Source of the DNA: Alphaproteobacteria bacterium
Lineage (GTDB): Bacteria; Pseudomonadota; Alphaproteobacteria; Rhizobiales; Aestuariivirgaceae
Direction of reading: 5' to 3'
Assembly: GCA_020441605.1 (NCBI GenBank)
Contig: JAGRLX010000127.1
Span: 1-64,000 of the forward strand
DNA: 64,000 bases
This document shows positions 1 to 9,472 of this stretch, piece after piece. Position numbers and translations under genes: made by a program. The notes beneath the pieces are model-generated. The model saw nothing but the letters and a program-made list of their open reading frames with translations. It did no database searches and was not told where the DNA came from. The stretch's first letter is position 1. Each line of letters opens with the position of its first letter.

Positions 1-1032
1 CGCCATGCCGGCGATGCGCCCCATGGGTTCGAGCGCGATGGCATTGTAGTTGCCGAACAGGATTCCGGCGCAGAAGAAATTTGCAAAGAGGTAGCATCCA
101 AGTGTCCACAATGGCGGATGACCTTGGGCCGCCAAACCCACGGCCAGAAACATCGCCGACAGGGCGATGCTGGCGCGCAGGGCCCATTTCGACAGGCTTC
201 GCATGCCAAAGGTCATGACGAGCTTGGCGTTGAGCAACATGGCAATGGCGATGGCGACGGCGAAGAAGCCGAACCACAAGGCGAAATACTCAGCCTGAGC
301 GTATTGCTCAGCGAAGATCTGCTGAGAGGTTCCGAGATAGCAGATGAAGCTGCCGAATATGCATCCGACAGCCAGGGTGTATCCGACTGTGATCGGCGTG
401 CGAAAGACTTCGCCGGAAGCCACCAGCAGATTGCGGGGCGACAGCGTTGAACGGCGTTCGCGCGGCAGGGTTTCAGGTTGTCCGAGCCACAGCCACACGC
501 CAGCGATGACGCCGATGACTAGAAATCCGGCAAAGATCATGCGCCAACTGGCGATCACCAGCACCAATTGGCCGATCGAAGGCGCCAGGATCGGTACGAG
601 CATGAATACGGTCATGACAAATGACATGACCTTGGCCATAGCGGCACCCGCGCTCCCATCCCGCACCATGGCGATGGATACAATCCGCGGCGAGGCCGCG
701 CCGAAGCCCTGGACAAAGCGGCCGATCAGCATGACTGGAAAACTTGTCGCGAAAAGGCAGAGCAGTGCACCGACCGCATAAAGGACGAGACCAGCATAAA
801 TGGCCGGCTTGCGGCCGATGGAATCGGACCATGGGCCATAAATCAGCGTGCCGATGGTCATGCCGGCAAAAAAGCTGGTGATGATGAATTGCCGGCTGTT
901 GGGATCGGATGCGCCGAGTTCGGAGGCAATCGCGCCGATCGCGGGCAACATGGTGTCGATCGACATGGCCACCATGGCATTGAGCAATGCCACGAGAACG
1001 ATGAACTGCGCGCTTGCCCCGGTTCTTCCCAT
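1..1032 (-). CDS. MFS drug-resistance-type transporter (Bcr/CflA-like), C-terminus beyond window
   Basis: An open frame runs off the left edge, with 344 codons visible. The protein starts MGRTGASAQFIVLVALL and alternates hydrophobic helices with short loops. It has the MFS loop 2-3 motif (YGPWSDSIGRKP) after helix 2 and a second motif (GRFVQGFGAAS) near helix 4, which is the Bcr/CflA pattern of proton-driven exporters in the inner membrane. The visible part covers about 10 helices, so only the last helices are missing. Its ATG shares one base with the TGA of the upstream M55 peptidase gene (TGATG), so the two are translationally coupled. This suggests export of a peptide-like compound or of a product of the peptidase. 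The substrate cannot be read from sequence. Confidence 0.85.
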   Translation of the reverse strand, partial: MGRTGASAQFIVLVALLNAMVAMSIDTMLPAIGAIASELGASDPNSRQFIITSFFAGMTIGTLIYGPWSDSIGRKPAIYAGLVLYAVGALLCLFATSFPVMLIGRFVQGFGAASPRIVSIAMVRDGSAGAAMAKVMSFVMTVFMLVPILAPSIGQLVLVIASWRMIFAGFLVIGVIAGVWLWLGQPETLPRERRSTLSPRNLLVASGEVFRTPITVGYTLAVGCIFGSFICYLGTSQQIFAEQYAQAEYFALWFGFFAVAIAIAMLLNAKLVMTFGMRSLSKWALRASIALSAMFLAVGLAAQGHPPLWTLGCYLFANFFCAGILFGNYNAIALEPMGRIAGMA

Positions 1033-1829
1033 CAGGTCACGTAGTTCAACATGCGGAGGACATCGAAGTAGTTGCCAGTCTCGAAGCGAATGGTGCGATT
1101 GCCCGCATGCTCGGCACCGGGGTACCAGCTATGGCGATAGGCCAGGTTGGGGTCGCCATAGGTGATTTCCAGAATGGTGCGTTCAGGGACCTCAAGAAGG
1201 GATTTCGACAGATCGCCCGCCAGGGCCTGGCGAACACCCTCGTGGATCGCCTTGCAGGCGGCGCCCGGCGTCACGGAAATTGTGGACTGGCCCCGCCCTT
1301 CCTTTACGGCACACCGGCCGATATGAGGGTTTACCGATTCGATTTCATCCATCAGCCCCTTATCCCCGCTGACGAATACCGTGGGAACGCCAAGCATGGA
1401 GGAGGCCAGGGCATGGATGGTGAACTCCGATGCCGGCCGGCCATTGATCCGGATGCCGACCGCGTCGAGTGAAAGCGTGTGGGCAAGGCTGTTAGCCTCG
1501 CTGCCGGCCGCGCTGTGATAGCCGATCATCAGCACCGCATCGAAGCTCTCGTCCAGCTCCTGAACCATGCAGAGCGGATGCCCGGCCCATGACCGGATCA
1601 ACCTTACGTCTTCCGGCAGCATGGCGGTGATGAGGTTGCGGCCCGAGGAATGGGCATCCTTCACCAGAATCTCGGTCGCCCCGGCCGCCCGCGCGCCATC
1701 AATCGCCGCGACGGCCTCACGGGTCATCTGCTCTCGGAACTCCGGGTAATCGGCATGGGTTTTCCGCGCCTCGTCCCAATGGGTGATGCCGGCACAGCCT
1801 TCGATGTCGACACTGATATAAACCTTCAT
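1032..1829 (-). CDS. M55 family zinc D-aminopeptidase (DppA-like)
   Basis: This 265-residue protein has the full length of the DppA family, which removes N-terminal D-residues from small peptides as a ring-shaped decamer. It begins MKVYISVDIEG, giving the zinc ligands Asp8 and Glu10. His60 lies in KDAHSSG, His105 in MIGYHSAAG and His117 in SLAHTLS, which match the remaining ligand and active-site positions of Bacillus DppA. The start is supported by a strong GAGGAG Shine-Dalgarno just upstream on the reverse strand. It is the first gene of a two-gene unit with the MFS transporter, which overlaps its stop codon. It may take part in D-amino-acid peptide or peptidoglycan-peptide use. The exact substrate is unknown. 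Confidence 0.9.
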   Translation of the reverse strand: MKVYISVDIEGCAGITHWDEARKTHADYPEFREQMTREAVAAIDGARAAGATEILVKDAHSSGRNLITAMLPEDVRLIRSWAGHPLCMVQELDESFDAVLMIGYHSAAGSEANSLAHTLSLDAVGIRINGRPASEFTIHALASSMLGVPTVFVSGDKGLMDEIESVNPHIGRCAVKEGRGQSTISVTPGAACKAIHEGVRQALAGDLSKSLLEVPERTILEITYGDPNLAYRHSWYPGAEHAGNRTIRFETGNYFDVLRMLNYVT

Positions 1830-1888
1830 GATCTTGCTCCTCGACCGCTCTTAACGGCTCTTGCAGGCCTGCGCGACTACGCTAGAAG

Positions 1889-3103
1889 ATGGCTGCCATG
1901 CACATAAATAGCGCAAAGAAATCCGTATCGCTCGATCCTTGTGATGCCGGATTCTACAACAATCCCTATCCTGCCTATCATGCCATCCGTGACGCCGCAC
2001 CCGTGTTCAAATGGGAGAACTACGGTTACTGGTGTTTCGCGCGGCATGACGACGTGAATGCCCTGCTGCGCGACCGGCGATTCGGCCGCCAGATCCTGCA
2101 TGTTGCAAGCCGGGAGGAACTGGGCTGGGACGAGCCGCCTCCTCATCTTCGGCCCTTCTATGCCTTCGAGAGTCACTCGCTTCTAGAACTCGAACCCCCA
2201 GTTCACACGCGGCTCCGCGGTCTGGTCAACCGCTCATTCCTGTCCCGGCAGGTGGAGCGCCTGCGACCAATGATTGCGAGTCTTTCCAATGGGTTGATCG
2301 ATCGCTTTGAAGCAGCGCATGAAGTCGATCTTCTGCCTGATTTCGCCACCCCCATCCCGGTGATCGTCATCTGCGAGCTGCTTGGCGTGCCGGAGGACAT
2401 GGCCACGCAACTTCTGTCCTGGTCCCACGACATGGTTGCCATGTATCAGGCCCGGCGCGACCGCGCGATCGAAGATGCCGCCGTCGCCGCCACGCTGGCG
2501 TTCAGCGGTTTCATGCGAAGCTACATTCGGGAACGGCGCAAGGATCAGCGCCAAGACCTGTTGTCCGAACTGATCCGGGCCGAGGAACAGGGCCAGAAAC
2601 TCACCGAGGACGAACTCGTTACGACGGCCATCCTGCTTCTCAACGCCGGACATGAGGCAACCGTTCATGCCATCGGTAACGCGGTCAAGACTTTGCTCGA
2701 ACAGAACCTTCGCGGCGGCATCGGCGAAGGGCATGTCGAGGAAAGCCTGCGCTACGATGCGCCGCTTCATCTTTTCACCCGTTATGCGCTGGAGGACCTG
2801 GAGTATGGCGGGGTGCGATTCCGCAAAGGCGAGACTGTCGGCCTACTTCTCGGCGCCGCGAACCGGGATCCGCACCGTTTTCCTATGCCTGACCGCTTTG
2901 ATTCTGCGCGGGAGCCCAATCCCCATGTGAGCTTCGGCGCGGGCATTCATTTCTGTATTGGAGCGCCTCTGGCCCGGCTTGAGATGCAGATCGCGCTGCC
3001 GATCCTTTTCAACCGGCTGCCGAAACTTACCCTTGCAGAAGCGCCACGCTACCGTAATGCCTACCACTTTCACGGGCTGGAGTCCCTCAAGGTGACCTAT
3101 TAG
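1889..3103 (+). CDS. Cytochrome P450
   Basis: This 404-residue soluble bacterial P450 is of the CYP101/CYP107 size class. The haem-binding loop FGAGIHFCIG places the thiolate ligand at Cys356. The oxygen-activating I-helix reads AGHEAT with Thr258; the acidic residue before the Thr is preserved. The ExxR K-helix is seen as EESLRYD. It has no membrane anchor, so it should use a ferredoxin and reductase, and neither is encoded nearby. It is transcribed divergently from the M55 peptidase across 59 bp. A second in-frame ATG lies nine bases after the chosen start. The substrate is unknown; soluble P450s of this kind hydroxylate or demethylate small hydrophobic molecules. Confidence 0.92.
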   Translation: MAAMHINSAKKSVSLDPCDAGFYNNPYPAYHAIRDAAPVFKWENYGYWCFARHDDVNALLRDRRFGRQILHVASREELGWDEPPPHLRPFYAFESHSLLELEPPVHTRLRGLVNRSFLSRQVERLRPMIASLSNGLIDRFEAAHEVDLLPDFATPIPVIVICELLGVPEDMATQLLSWSHDMVAMYQARRDRAIEDAAVAATLAFSGFMRSYIRERRKDQRQDLLSELIRAEEQGQKLTEDELVTTAILLLNAGHEATVHAIGNAVKTLLEQNLRGGIGEGHVEESLRYDAPLHLFTRYALEDLEYGGVRFRKGETVGLLLGAANRDPHRFPMPDRFDSAREPNPHVSFGAGIHFCIGAPLARLEMQIALPILFNRLPKLTLAEAPRYRNAYHFHGLESLKVTY

Positions 3104-3203
3104 GGCGTCGTTTCCGGGACATCGGCTGACGTTTCCTCCCACACCCCACCACACTGTTGAAGGTAAACAGGGGGCAAGGTGAAACATTCTCAACAGGCCC
3201 GCC

Positions 3204-4781
3204 ATGACTGACGCCCAGCCCGCTCCTGCTTCCTCCGGCCGCCGCGCAAGGGGTGGCGCCGACGCACGCCGCGCTGCCCGGACTGCAAATACCGTGAAAC
3301 AGGCGGGCTTCATCCGGCGCAACGTGAAGCTCTACGAACCCCTCACCGACGAGCAGCTGGAACTCATAGAGCGCAATGCGGAGACCGTGCTCCAGGAAGT
3401 CGGCATCGACTTCTACGAGGACGAGGAAGCGGTGCAGATGTGGAAAGATGCGGGCGCCGATGTGAAGGTGTCGCCATCAGATCCTCGCCGGTTCCGCCTA
3501 CGTTTCCCGAAGGGCCTGGTCCGCTCGCTAATCAGGACGGCGCCGCGCGAATATGTCCAGCATGCGCGGAATGCCGCGAACAATGTCACCATTGGCGGCA
3601 ACAACAGCGTGTTTGCTCCCGTCTATGGCCCGCCATTCATTCGCAATCTGGATGAGGGCCGGCGCTATGCCACGATCGAAGACTTCCGCAATTTCGCGAA
3701 GCTGGTCTACATGTTGCCGAGCCTGCATCATGCCGGCGGTACGTTGTGCGAGCCGGTCGACATCCCGGTGGCCAAGCGCCATCTCGACATGATCTATACC
3801 CACATCAAATATAGCGACAAGCCGTTCATGGGGTCGGTGACGGCAGGTGAACGCGCTGCCGATTCCGTGGCCATGGCGGAAATGGTCTTCGGCAAGGATT
3901 TCGTCGACCAGAATTGCGTGATGACCTCGCTGATCAATGCCAATTCCCCCATGGTATGGGATGGCGTGATGCTGGGGGCCCTGAAGGTCTACGCGCGAGC
4001 AAACCAGGCCACTGTCGTCTCGCCCTTCATCGTCGCCGGCGCGATGTCGCCGGTGACCACGGTCGGAACGTTGACCCAGATCCTGGCTGAGGCCTCGGTC
4101 GGCATCGCCTTCGCACAGTTGTGCCGCCCGGGGGCACCGGTGGTTTTCGGCACCTTTGCCGCGTCGATGTCGATGCAATCGGGCGCCCCGACCTTCGGTT
4201 CGCCCGAACCGGCCATGGTCACACTGGGCGCGGCTCAACTGGCCCGTCGCATGGGTGTGCCATTCCGTTCCGGCGGCAGTCTCTGCGGGTCCAAGGTCGC
4301 GGATGCCCAAGCCGCCTACGAGAGCGCCAATACCATGTGGCCGACGATGATGGCGGGAGTGAATTTCTGTCTCCATGCCGCAGGCTGGCTTGAAGGCGGT
4401 CTTGCGTCCGGTTACGAGAAGCTCATCATGGATGCAGACCAGCTGACCATGTTCCAGAAGTTCGCCGAAGGCGTCGATTTTTCCGAAAATGGCCAGGCCA
4501 TGGATGCCATCCGCGAAGTCGGACCGGGTTCGCATTATCTGGGCTGTGCCCATACCCAGGCCAACTTCGAGACTGCCTTCTGGCGGTCGGGGCTGGCTGA
4601 CAACAATTCCTTCGAGCAATGGCGTGATGACGGCGAAAAGGACATTGTCACCCGCGCCAATGCCACATGGAAGAAAATGCTTGCCGATTACCAGGCACCG
4701 GCGCTCGACCCCGGCATCGACGAGGGGTTGCAAGACTTCATGGCCCGCCGCAAGGAAAACCTGCCCGACAATGTGAGCTAG
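3204..4781 (+). CDS. Trimethylamine methyltransferase (MttB) superfamily protein, non-pyrrolysine type
   Basis: This 525-residue protein belongs to the MttB/MtgB superfamily of corrinoid-dependent methyltransferases. It opens with a basic Ala/Arg-rich tail of about 30 residues, and the barrel domain follows from YEPLTDEQLELIERNAE. The frame has no internal amber codon, so it lacks the pyrrolysine of true TMA methyltransferases and belongs with the MtgB-like branch, whose characterised members demethylate quaternary amines such as glycine betaine. No corrinoid protein (MttC) or reactivase lies nearby, so its methyl acceptor is unclear. It ends two bases from the convergent DMT permease. It could act on betaine-type osmolytes; nothing in the sequence fixes the substrate. 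Confidence 0.88.
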   Translation: MTDAQPAPASSGRRARGGADARRAARTANTVKQAGFIRRNVKLYEPLTDEQLELIERNAETVLQEVGIDFYEDEEAVQMWKDAGADVKVSPSDPRRFRLRFPKGLVRSLIRTAPREYVQHARNAANNVTIGGNNSVFAPVYGPPFIRNLDEGRRYATIEDFRNFAKLVYMLPSLHHAGGTLCEPVDIPVAKRHLDMIYTHIKYSDKPFMGSVTAGERAADSVAMAEMVFGKDFVDQNCVMTSLINANSPMVWDGVMLGALKVYARANQATVVSPFIVAGAMSPVTTVGTLTQILAEASVGIAFAQLCRPGAPVVFGTFAASMSMQSGAPTFGSPEPAMVTLGAAQLARRMGVPFRSGGSLCGSKVADAQAAYESANTMWPTMMAGVNFCLHAAGWLEGGLASGYEKLIMDADQLTMFQKFAEGVDFSENGQAMDAIREVGPGSHYLGCAHTQANFETAFWRSGLADNNSFEQWRDDGEKDIVTRANATWKKMLADYQAPALDPGIDEGLQDFMARRKENLPDNVS

Positions 4782-4783
4782 CC

Positions 4784-5701
4784 TCAAGCTGAAGGCTTCT
4801 GGAGGTCGCGCCAGGTGTGAAAGCCCACGCCGCCGATCACAAGCACCGTACCGATGCCATCGGCCAGGGTGAAATCCTCGCCGAGGATCAGCACGGCAAA
4901 ATAGATGGTCATGAGCGGCGAGACATTGGAAATCATGGCGGTGGACGCGGCGCCGATGCGGGCCATGCCGGCGTTGACGAAAAAGGACGGCACCACCGTC
5001 GCCAGAAGCCCTGTTCCGGCCGCGAGCAGCAGATAATGGCCGGACACGCCGGTATCGAGACCGCCGCGGGCAATGCCGACATGAACGAGGGTCGTGACGG
5101 CGGCACCCGACAGGGCGAGCGACGTGAACAGCGTGCTGCCCATCTTCTCGATCAATCCCTTGGCAAGCAGTTGATAGACGGCGAAGGCAACCGCCGAAAG
5201 CAGGACGAGGATCGTCCCGAGCGCGACGTGACTGCCCTCCGACGAGTAGTCATTCAGAAAGACAAAGGCCAGGCCAGCATAGCTGATGGCCGCTGCGATG
5301 AGGCTGTGCCATGTCAAGTGCATCTTGAAAAAGGCCGCGCCGATGAAAATGAGGAAGATTGGGTAGGTAAAGAGCACCAGACGCTCCAACTGTGCTGAAA
5401 CATAGAGCAATCCAGCGAAGTCAAGGATCATCGCAACATAATAGCCGATGAGGCCCACGACGATCGCAGCCAGCATGCTCCAGCCGTCGGGGCGCGCGCG
5501 CTTCTTCTGGCGCCTGCGGCCAAGTTCGTAGGCCGCCACGGCGACAAACATCGGCAGCGCAAACACCATGCGCCAAGCGAGCATCAGCAACGCGTCATGC
5601 CGCTCGACATAGGCGAGCTTGATGAATATCGCCTTCGAGGAGAACAATGCGGATCCTGTCGCAACGAGCAGATATCCGCCGATGGCTTGCCGCTGGTTCA
5701 T
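4784..5701 (-). CDS. EamA/DMT superfamily permease
   Basis: This 305-residue protein is almost entirely hydrophobic, with ten predicted helices arranged as two EamA repeats (about residues 8-140 and 155-295). The first helix carries GSALFSSKAIFIKLAY and the second repeat begins with LLSAVAFAVYQLLAKG. A basic loop RRRQKKR follows helix 2. Proteins of this family export or import amino acids, nucleosides or other metabolites in the inner membrane. The gene converges on the MttB-like gene with a two-base gap and stands alone as a transcription unit. The substrate cannot be assigned. Confidence 0.88.
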   Translation of the reverse strand: MNQRQAIGGYLLVATGSALFSSKAIFIKLAYVERHDALLMLAWRMVFALPMFVAVAAYELGRRRQKKRARPDGWSMLAAIVVGLIGYYVAMILDFAGLLYVSAQLERLVLFTYPIFLIFIGAAFFKMHLTWHSLIAAAISYAGLAFVFLNDYSSEGSHVALGTILVLLSAVAFAVYQLLAKGLIEKMGSTLFTSLALSGAAVTTLVHVGIARGGLDTGVSGHYLLLAAGTGLLATVVPSFFVNAGMARIGAASTAMISNVSPLMTIYFAVLILGEDFTLADGIGTVLVIGGVGFHTWRDLQKPSA

Positions 5702-5932
5702 GGTTCCCGTCTACACGCCACACGCCCGTCCGTCTTCTGACTGCTGTGCAGAACTGTCATGCCGCCACGGATTTCTCATTGCTGGACCTTCGGTCGGGGT
5801 AGCGGGCAACCGGTTGCGATCAACTGATCGGCCACGGGCTGTTCATCGTTTTGAACCTGGGGCTACTTTACGGTCGCAAGCAATTCCACTGGCTCGCCCG
5901 TTGCGCTAGGTTGTTGCCCGAGAGGACCGCAT

Positions 5933-7390
5933 ATGTCGAAACGCCCGATCCATTTTCATTCCGCGACCGAGATGGCCCGCCTGTTGAGGGCCGGCAAAAT
6001 GACCGCGGCCGAACTCCTCGACATCTGTCTCGGTCAATATGCCAAGCACAACGATGGCCTGAATGCCGTGGTGGTAACCGATATGGAATGGGCCCGGTGC
6101 GCCGCGGCCGCCGCCGACCTTCGGCTGAGGCAGGGCAAGGCCCTGGGCCCGTTCGATGGCGTGCCAATGACGGCCAAGGAATCCTTTGACTGGACAGGGA
6201 CACCATCCACCTGGGGCGATCCAAGGTTTCGCAACAACATTGCGGCGGCCGACGCGGTTGCCCTCAAGCGGCTGACCGATGCCGGGGCCATCATCTACGG
6301 CAAGACCAACGTCCCGCTGATGCTGGCCGACTGGCAGAGCTATAACGATGTCTATGGAACCACCAACAATCCATGGGATATCAGCCGATCGCCCGGCGGT
6401 TCGTCGGGTGGCTCGGCCGTTGCACTCGCAACTGGAATGAGTGCCCTTGAGATTGGGTCCGACATCGGCGCCTCGATCCGCAACCCGGCACATTATTGTG
6501 GCGTTTATGGCCATAAGCCAACCTGGGGCGTGGTCCCGTACCGCGGGCACTATCTTCCCGGCGTGGTCCATCCTACGGATATTTCCGTCGCTGGCCCACT
6601 CGCCCGTTCGGCGCGCGATCTCGCGACCATGATGTCGCTGCTGGCCGGCAGCGACGGGGCCGAGAGACGTGCCATCACCATCAGGCTTCCTCCGGCCCGA
6701 CAGAAATCGCTGAAGGATTTTCGCGTCGCGGTCATGCTGAGTGATGAGGTGAGCGAGGTCGACCAACCTGTTCAAGACCTGATCGCAAAATTGGCCAGCT
6801 CTGTCGAAGGTCAGGTGCAGACACTGTCGATGACTGCGAGGCCGAACTTCTCCACGCAGGAAGCCATGTCCGTCTACGTGACCCTGCTTCGCGCCGCCAC
6901 AAGCCGTCGGCAGACGGAAGAAGACTTTGCCCGCAATGCCGCGCGCGCCTCGGACCTTGCATCGGGCGACACTGGTTATCTCGCCACCATGTTGCGGGCC
7001 TTCGTGCTGCCCCACAGGTCTTGGCTTATGGTCAACGAACGGCGCCACCAGATGCGATTGCTCTGGGATCAGTTCTTCGACGACTGGGATGTCATGCTGT
7101 GTCCTGTGGCAGCATCTGCGGCCTTCCCGCACAACCACGTTGGTGAACGCCATGAACGCATGATCGCCGTCAACGGCAAGGCGGTGCCGACCACCGACCA
7201 GCTGTTCTGGGCGGGATACTCCGGCTGCTTCTATCTTCCCTCGACGGTTGCGCCCATCGGTCTCACCTCCGATGGCTTGCCCGTCGGCGTCCAGATCATC
7301 GCGCGGCAGTTTGGCGATCGGACTTCCATTCGCTTCGCTGAACTTCTGGAACGGGAATTCGGAGGATTTGTGCCGCCGCCCGGCTATTGA
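5933..7390 (+). CDS. Amidase signature enzyme
   Basis: This 485-residue amidase has the complete Ser-cisSer-Lys triad: Lys82 in MTAKESFDWTG, cis-Ser157 in the glycine/serine-rich SPGGSSGGS segment, and the nucleophile Ser181 in DIGASIRNPA, 24 residues later as in FAAH. It hydrolyses a carboxylic amide to acid and ammonia in the cytoplasm. The length is normal for single-domain amidases. The 231 bp upstream, shared with the divergent DMT permease, hold its promoter. Its stop codon overlaps the convergent alpha/beta hydrolase by 7 bp. It is more similar in layout to stand-alone amidases than to GatA, and no GatB or GatC is present. The natural amide is unknown. Confidence 0.93.
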   Translation: MSKRPIHFHSATEMARLLRAGKMTAAELLDICLGQYAKHNDGLNAVVVTDMEWARCAAAAADLRLRQGKALGPFDGVPMTAKESFDWTGTPSTWGDPRFRNNIAAADAVALKRLTDAGAIIYGKTNVPLMLADWQSYNDVYGTTNNPWDISRSPGGSSGGSAVALATGMSALEIGSDIGASIRNPAHYCGVYGHKPTWGVVPYRGHYLPGVVHPTDISVAGPLARSARDLATMMSLLAGSDGAERRAITIRLPPARQKSLKDFRVAVMLSDEVSEVDQPVQDLIAKLASSVEGQVQTLSMTARPNFSTQEAMSVYVTLLRAATSRRQTEEDFARNAARASDLASGDTGYLATMLRAFVLPHRSWLMVNERRHQMRLLWDQFFDDWDVMLCPVAASAAFPHNHVGERHERMIAVNGKAVPTTDQLFWAGYSGCFYLPSTVAPIGLTSDGLPVGVQIIARQFGDRTSIRFAELLEREFGGFVPPPGY

Positions 7391-8202
7391 TCCGCCGGTA
7401 AGTGCCCCAGGTGACGGTCGAAGAACACCAGCTCATGGGCGAAGGTGTCCTCGGTAAAGATGAAATGATCACCCCCCGGGACCAGGACGAATTCCTTCGG
7501 CTCGTTGGCCATCTCGTAGAGTCGTCTTCCGATCGGCAGCGGGATGATCGTGTCCCGGTCGCCGTGGAACATGAGAACAGGTCCGCGATAGTTTCTGATG
7601 GCCGCACCGGCATGAATGGGATTGCGGATGAGCATGTCGACCGGCAGCCACCAGTACCGCGTCTTGGCGACGGCGGTCATGGAGACATAGGGTGCCTCGA
7701 GCGCAAGTGCACCGATGGGCACGCGGGCGGCAAGGCCGGCGGCAATGCCGGTACCGAGGGATTCGCCCACGACACCGATCAAGGCCGGCGGCACCGCAGC
7801 GGCCACCAGCCAATCATAGGCGGCCCTCGCGTCGGTCATCAGTCCCTGCTCACTGGGCCTTCCGGTACTGCCACCATAACCACGATAGGAGAGAAAAAGC
7901 ACACCATAGCCGCGAGACACATAGAACTCATAGCGCTCGGGTCGATCGGCGATAGACCCGCCCTTTCCGTGAAGAAAGAGGATGGTGGGCTTGCCCGCCG
8001 TTGCCGGGGTATACCAGGCTACGAGCCTTTCCTTGTCGGGCGTTGCCAGTGAGATCACTTCGACATTGCTCAGTCCGACATCATGGGGATGCCGCCGCAA
8101 CCGGTCAGGACTGAAGAGCAGGCTCTCCTGCTTAGCATAGACCAGCCCAACAATCCCGGCATAGGCAAGTGCGGCAGTGGCGAGAATGGTTTCGATCGCC
8201 AT
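7384..8202 (-). CDS. Alpha/beta hydrolase, membrane-anchored (BEM46-like)
   Basis: This 272-residue serine hydrolase starts at MAIETILATAALAYAGIV, where a hydrophobic N-terminal segment (residues 2-22) should anchor it in the membrane or export it. The open frame extends 36 codons further upstream, but that would run into the preceding cupin gene and has no family resemblance. The nucleophile elbow is GVVGESLGTG, the acid is in FHGDRDTIIP and the histidine is in GGDHFIF, so the triad is complete. It is the last gene of a four-gene operon, 8 bp after the second cupin. Its position suggests a role in the same pathway, perhaps ester or thioester cleavage; this is inference. Confidence 0.88.
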   Translation of the reverse strand: MAIETILATAALAYAGIVGLVYAKQESLLFSPDRLRRHPHDVGLSNVEVISLATPDKERLVAWYTPATAGKPTILFLHGKGGSIADRPERYEFYVSRGYGVLFLSYRGYGGSTGRPSEQGLMTDARAAYDWLVAAAVPPALIGVVGESLGTGIAAGLAARVPIGALALEAPYVSMTAVAKTRYWWLPVDMLIRNPIHAGAAIRNYRGPVLMFHGDRDTIIPLPIGRRLYEMANEPKEFVLVPGGDHFIFTEDTFAHELVFFDRHLGHLPADQ

Positions 8203-8210
8203 TCTTTTTC

Positions 8211-8834
8211 TCACGTGCCGACGAGTTTCGCCGGTGTGTCGGTGTCGCGCGTCCAGCACCAGACCGCAAGCAAGGGGATGCCATAGGTTGCAGTCGCATG
8301 CACCTTCCACGGGATATGCCAGATGACGCTTCCTGCATCCTTGGTCTCATAGCTGCCTGCGCCCTGTTTCCAGTCGCTGGGGCCTGTGAGCGGCCAGTAG
8401 AGTTCCGGTGCGGGGTGATAATGATCCCGATAGTGCTGCCCCGGGCCAAGGAGCATAAGGCCAAGCAGAAAGTCGTCTCCGGGAAAGCAACCATGGGGAC
8501 CAATGATCTGAGACCAGCCATAGTTGGCCATGAAGCCTTCCCCCATCACGGCTTCCGGGTACTGCTCGGTCTGGCGCCACTCCAGTTCATCTTCCAGCGA
8601 CGCGATCGCCGCCGCCAGTTCGGGATCGAGCAGCATCGCTTCGCCGATGCAGTGTGGAAGATGGTGTAAAACCGGCAAACGCGCCGGCTGTGGCGCCATA
8701 AAGGCCGATTCGTCGATCACCTGGCAATCGAGGCGCTGCAGCACCTCTGCCAGACCCTCGCCTTGTTTGGCGCGCAAGGCGCGGGAAATCGCGCTGATGG
8801 CCCAGCGGGCATTGTCGAAAATCTCTTTCGTCAC
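8211..8834 (-). CDS. DMSP-lyase-like cupin protein (second of a tandem pair)
   Basis: This 207-residue protein has an alpha-helical N-terminal half and a C-terminal cupin barrel. The cupin motif HYHPAPELYWPLTG gives metal ligands His138, His140 and Glu144, with His179 in the second motif (IPWKVHATA). Tyr135 and Tyr146 sit at the spacings of the catalytic tyrosines of the DMSP lyases DddQ/DddK. This is the DMSP lyase-like (DLL) cupin family, whose known members split dimethylsulfoniopropionate to DMS and acrylate. It overlaps the first cupin gene by an ATGA, so the pair is translationally coupled. The two copies differ widely except in the cupin core. The true substrate is unproven. Confidence 0.82.
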   Translation of the reverse strand: MTKEIFDNARWAISAISRALRAKQGEGLAEVLQRLDCQVIDESAFMAPQPARLPVLHHLPHCIGEAMLLDPELAAAIASLEDELEWRQTEQYPEAVMGEGFMANYGWSQIIGPHGCFPGDDFLLGLMLLGPGQHYRDHYHPAPELYWPLTGPSDWKQGAGSYETKDAGSVIWHIPWKVHATATYGIPLLAVWCWTRDTDTPAKLVGT

Positions 8835-9472
8835 AGTGCGGCTTCTATCACGTTCCAGTCGTTTGCAAAGACCAATCTGGCCGGGATGTTAACGTCGCGG
8901 GTCCAGCCAAAGACGCACAAGAATGGGTCCCTGCCGGTCAGGGTGGCATGCACCTCCCAGGGCTCGTTCCACACTGGTTCATGGGCCTGAAGTTCGACCC
9001 ACGGGCCGTCCGGCTCAAAGCGCCAACGGTGAGGCCCGGTGATCGGCGCATAAAGTTCCGGCGCCGCATGATGATGGTCGCGATAGAGAACGCCTGGCGC
9101 GACAAGGAAGAGCCCAACTTCGAAATCTTCGGCGAAAACCGGAGCGTCTTCACCAACAAGGCTGCAAAATGCGTGGGCTCGCGGAAAGCGTGGGCCAATG
9201 TCGGATCGTGGATAGGCGTCATAGGTCGACCAATTCAGTCCTGACCGCGCGGCGCTGATGGCCTCTACAAGGCGGCCAGCACCTTTGGCCGCACTCAGCG
9301 CCTCGTTCAGATGTCCGCAGTCTGGCTCGCGCCCCATCATCGACTCGATGTATCCGAGGTTTGCTTTGCCTATGCCTTCGCGGACTTGGGTCACCGCGGG
9401 CCCGCCTACACCTTCCAGGTATCGGTCGATCTCGGTGATCAGGGTGGCAATGAGGGAATGTCCGCGGGTCAT
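8831..9472 (-). CDS. DMSP-lyase-like cupin protein (first of a tandem pair)
   Basis: This 213-residue paralogue of the next gene has the core motif YRDHHHAAPELYAPITG: Tyr130, His133, His135, Glu139 and Tyr141, with His175 in EPWEVHATL. These match, residue for residue and at the same spacing, the metal ligands and the two catalytic tyrosines recalled for DddQ. The family is usually about 195-220 residues, so the length fits. Its stop overlaps the start of the second cupin (ATGA), and its own start overlaps the stop of the iron alcohol dehydrogenase (ATGA). Marine dddQ genes also occur as adjacent pairs in some roseobacters. Substrate assignment to DMSP is tentative because non-marine DLL cupins are mostly uncharacterised. 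Confidence 0.83.
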   Translation of the reverse strand: MTRGHSLIATLITEIDRYLEGVGGPAVTQVREGIGKANLGYIESMMGREPDCGHLNEALSAAKGAGRLVEAISAARSGLNWSTYDAYPRSDIGPRFPRAHAFCSLVGEDAPVFAEDFEVGLFLVAPGVLYRDHHHAAPELYAPITGPHRWRFEPDGPWVELQAHEPVWNEPWEVHATLTGRDPFLCVFGWTRDVNIPARLVFANDWNVIEAAL

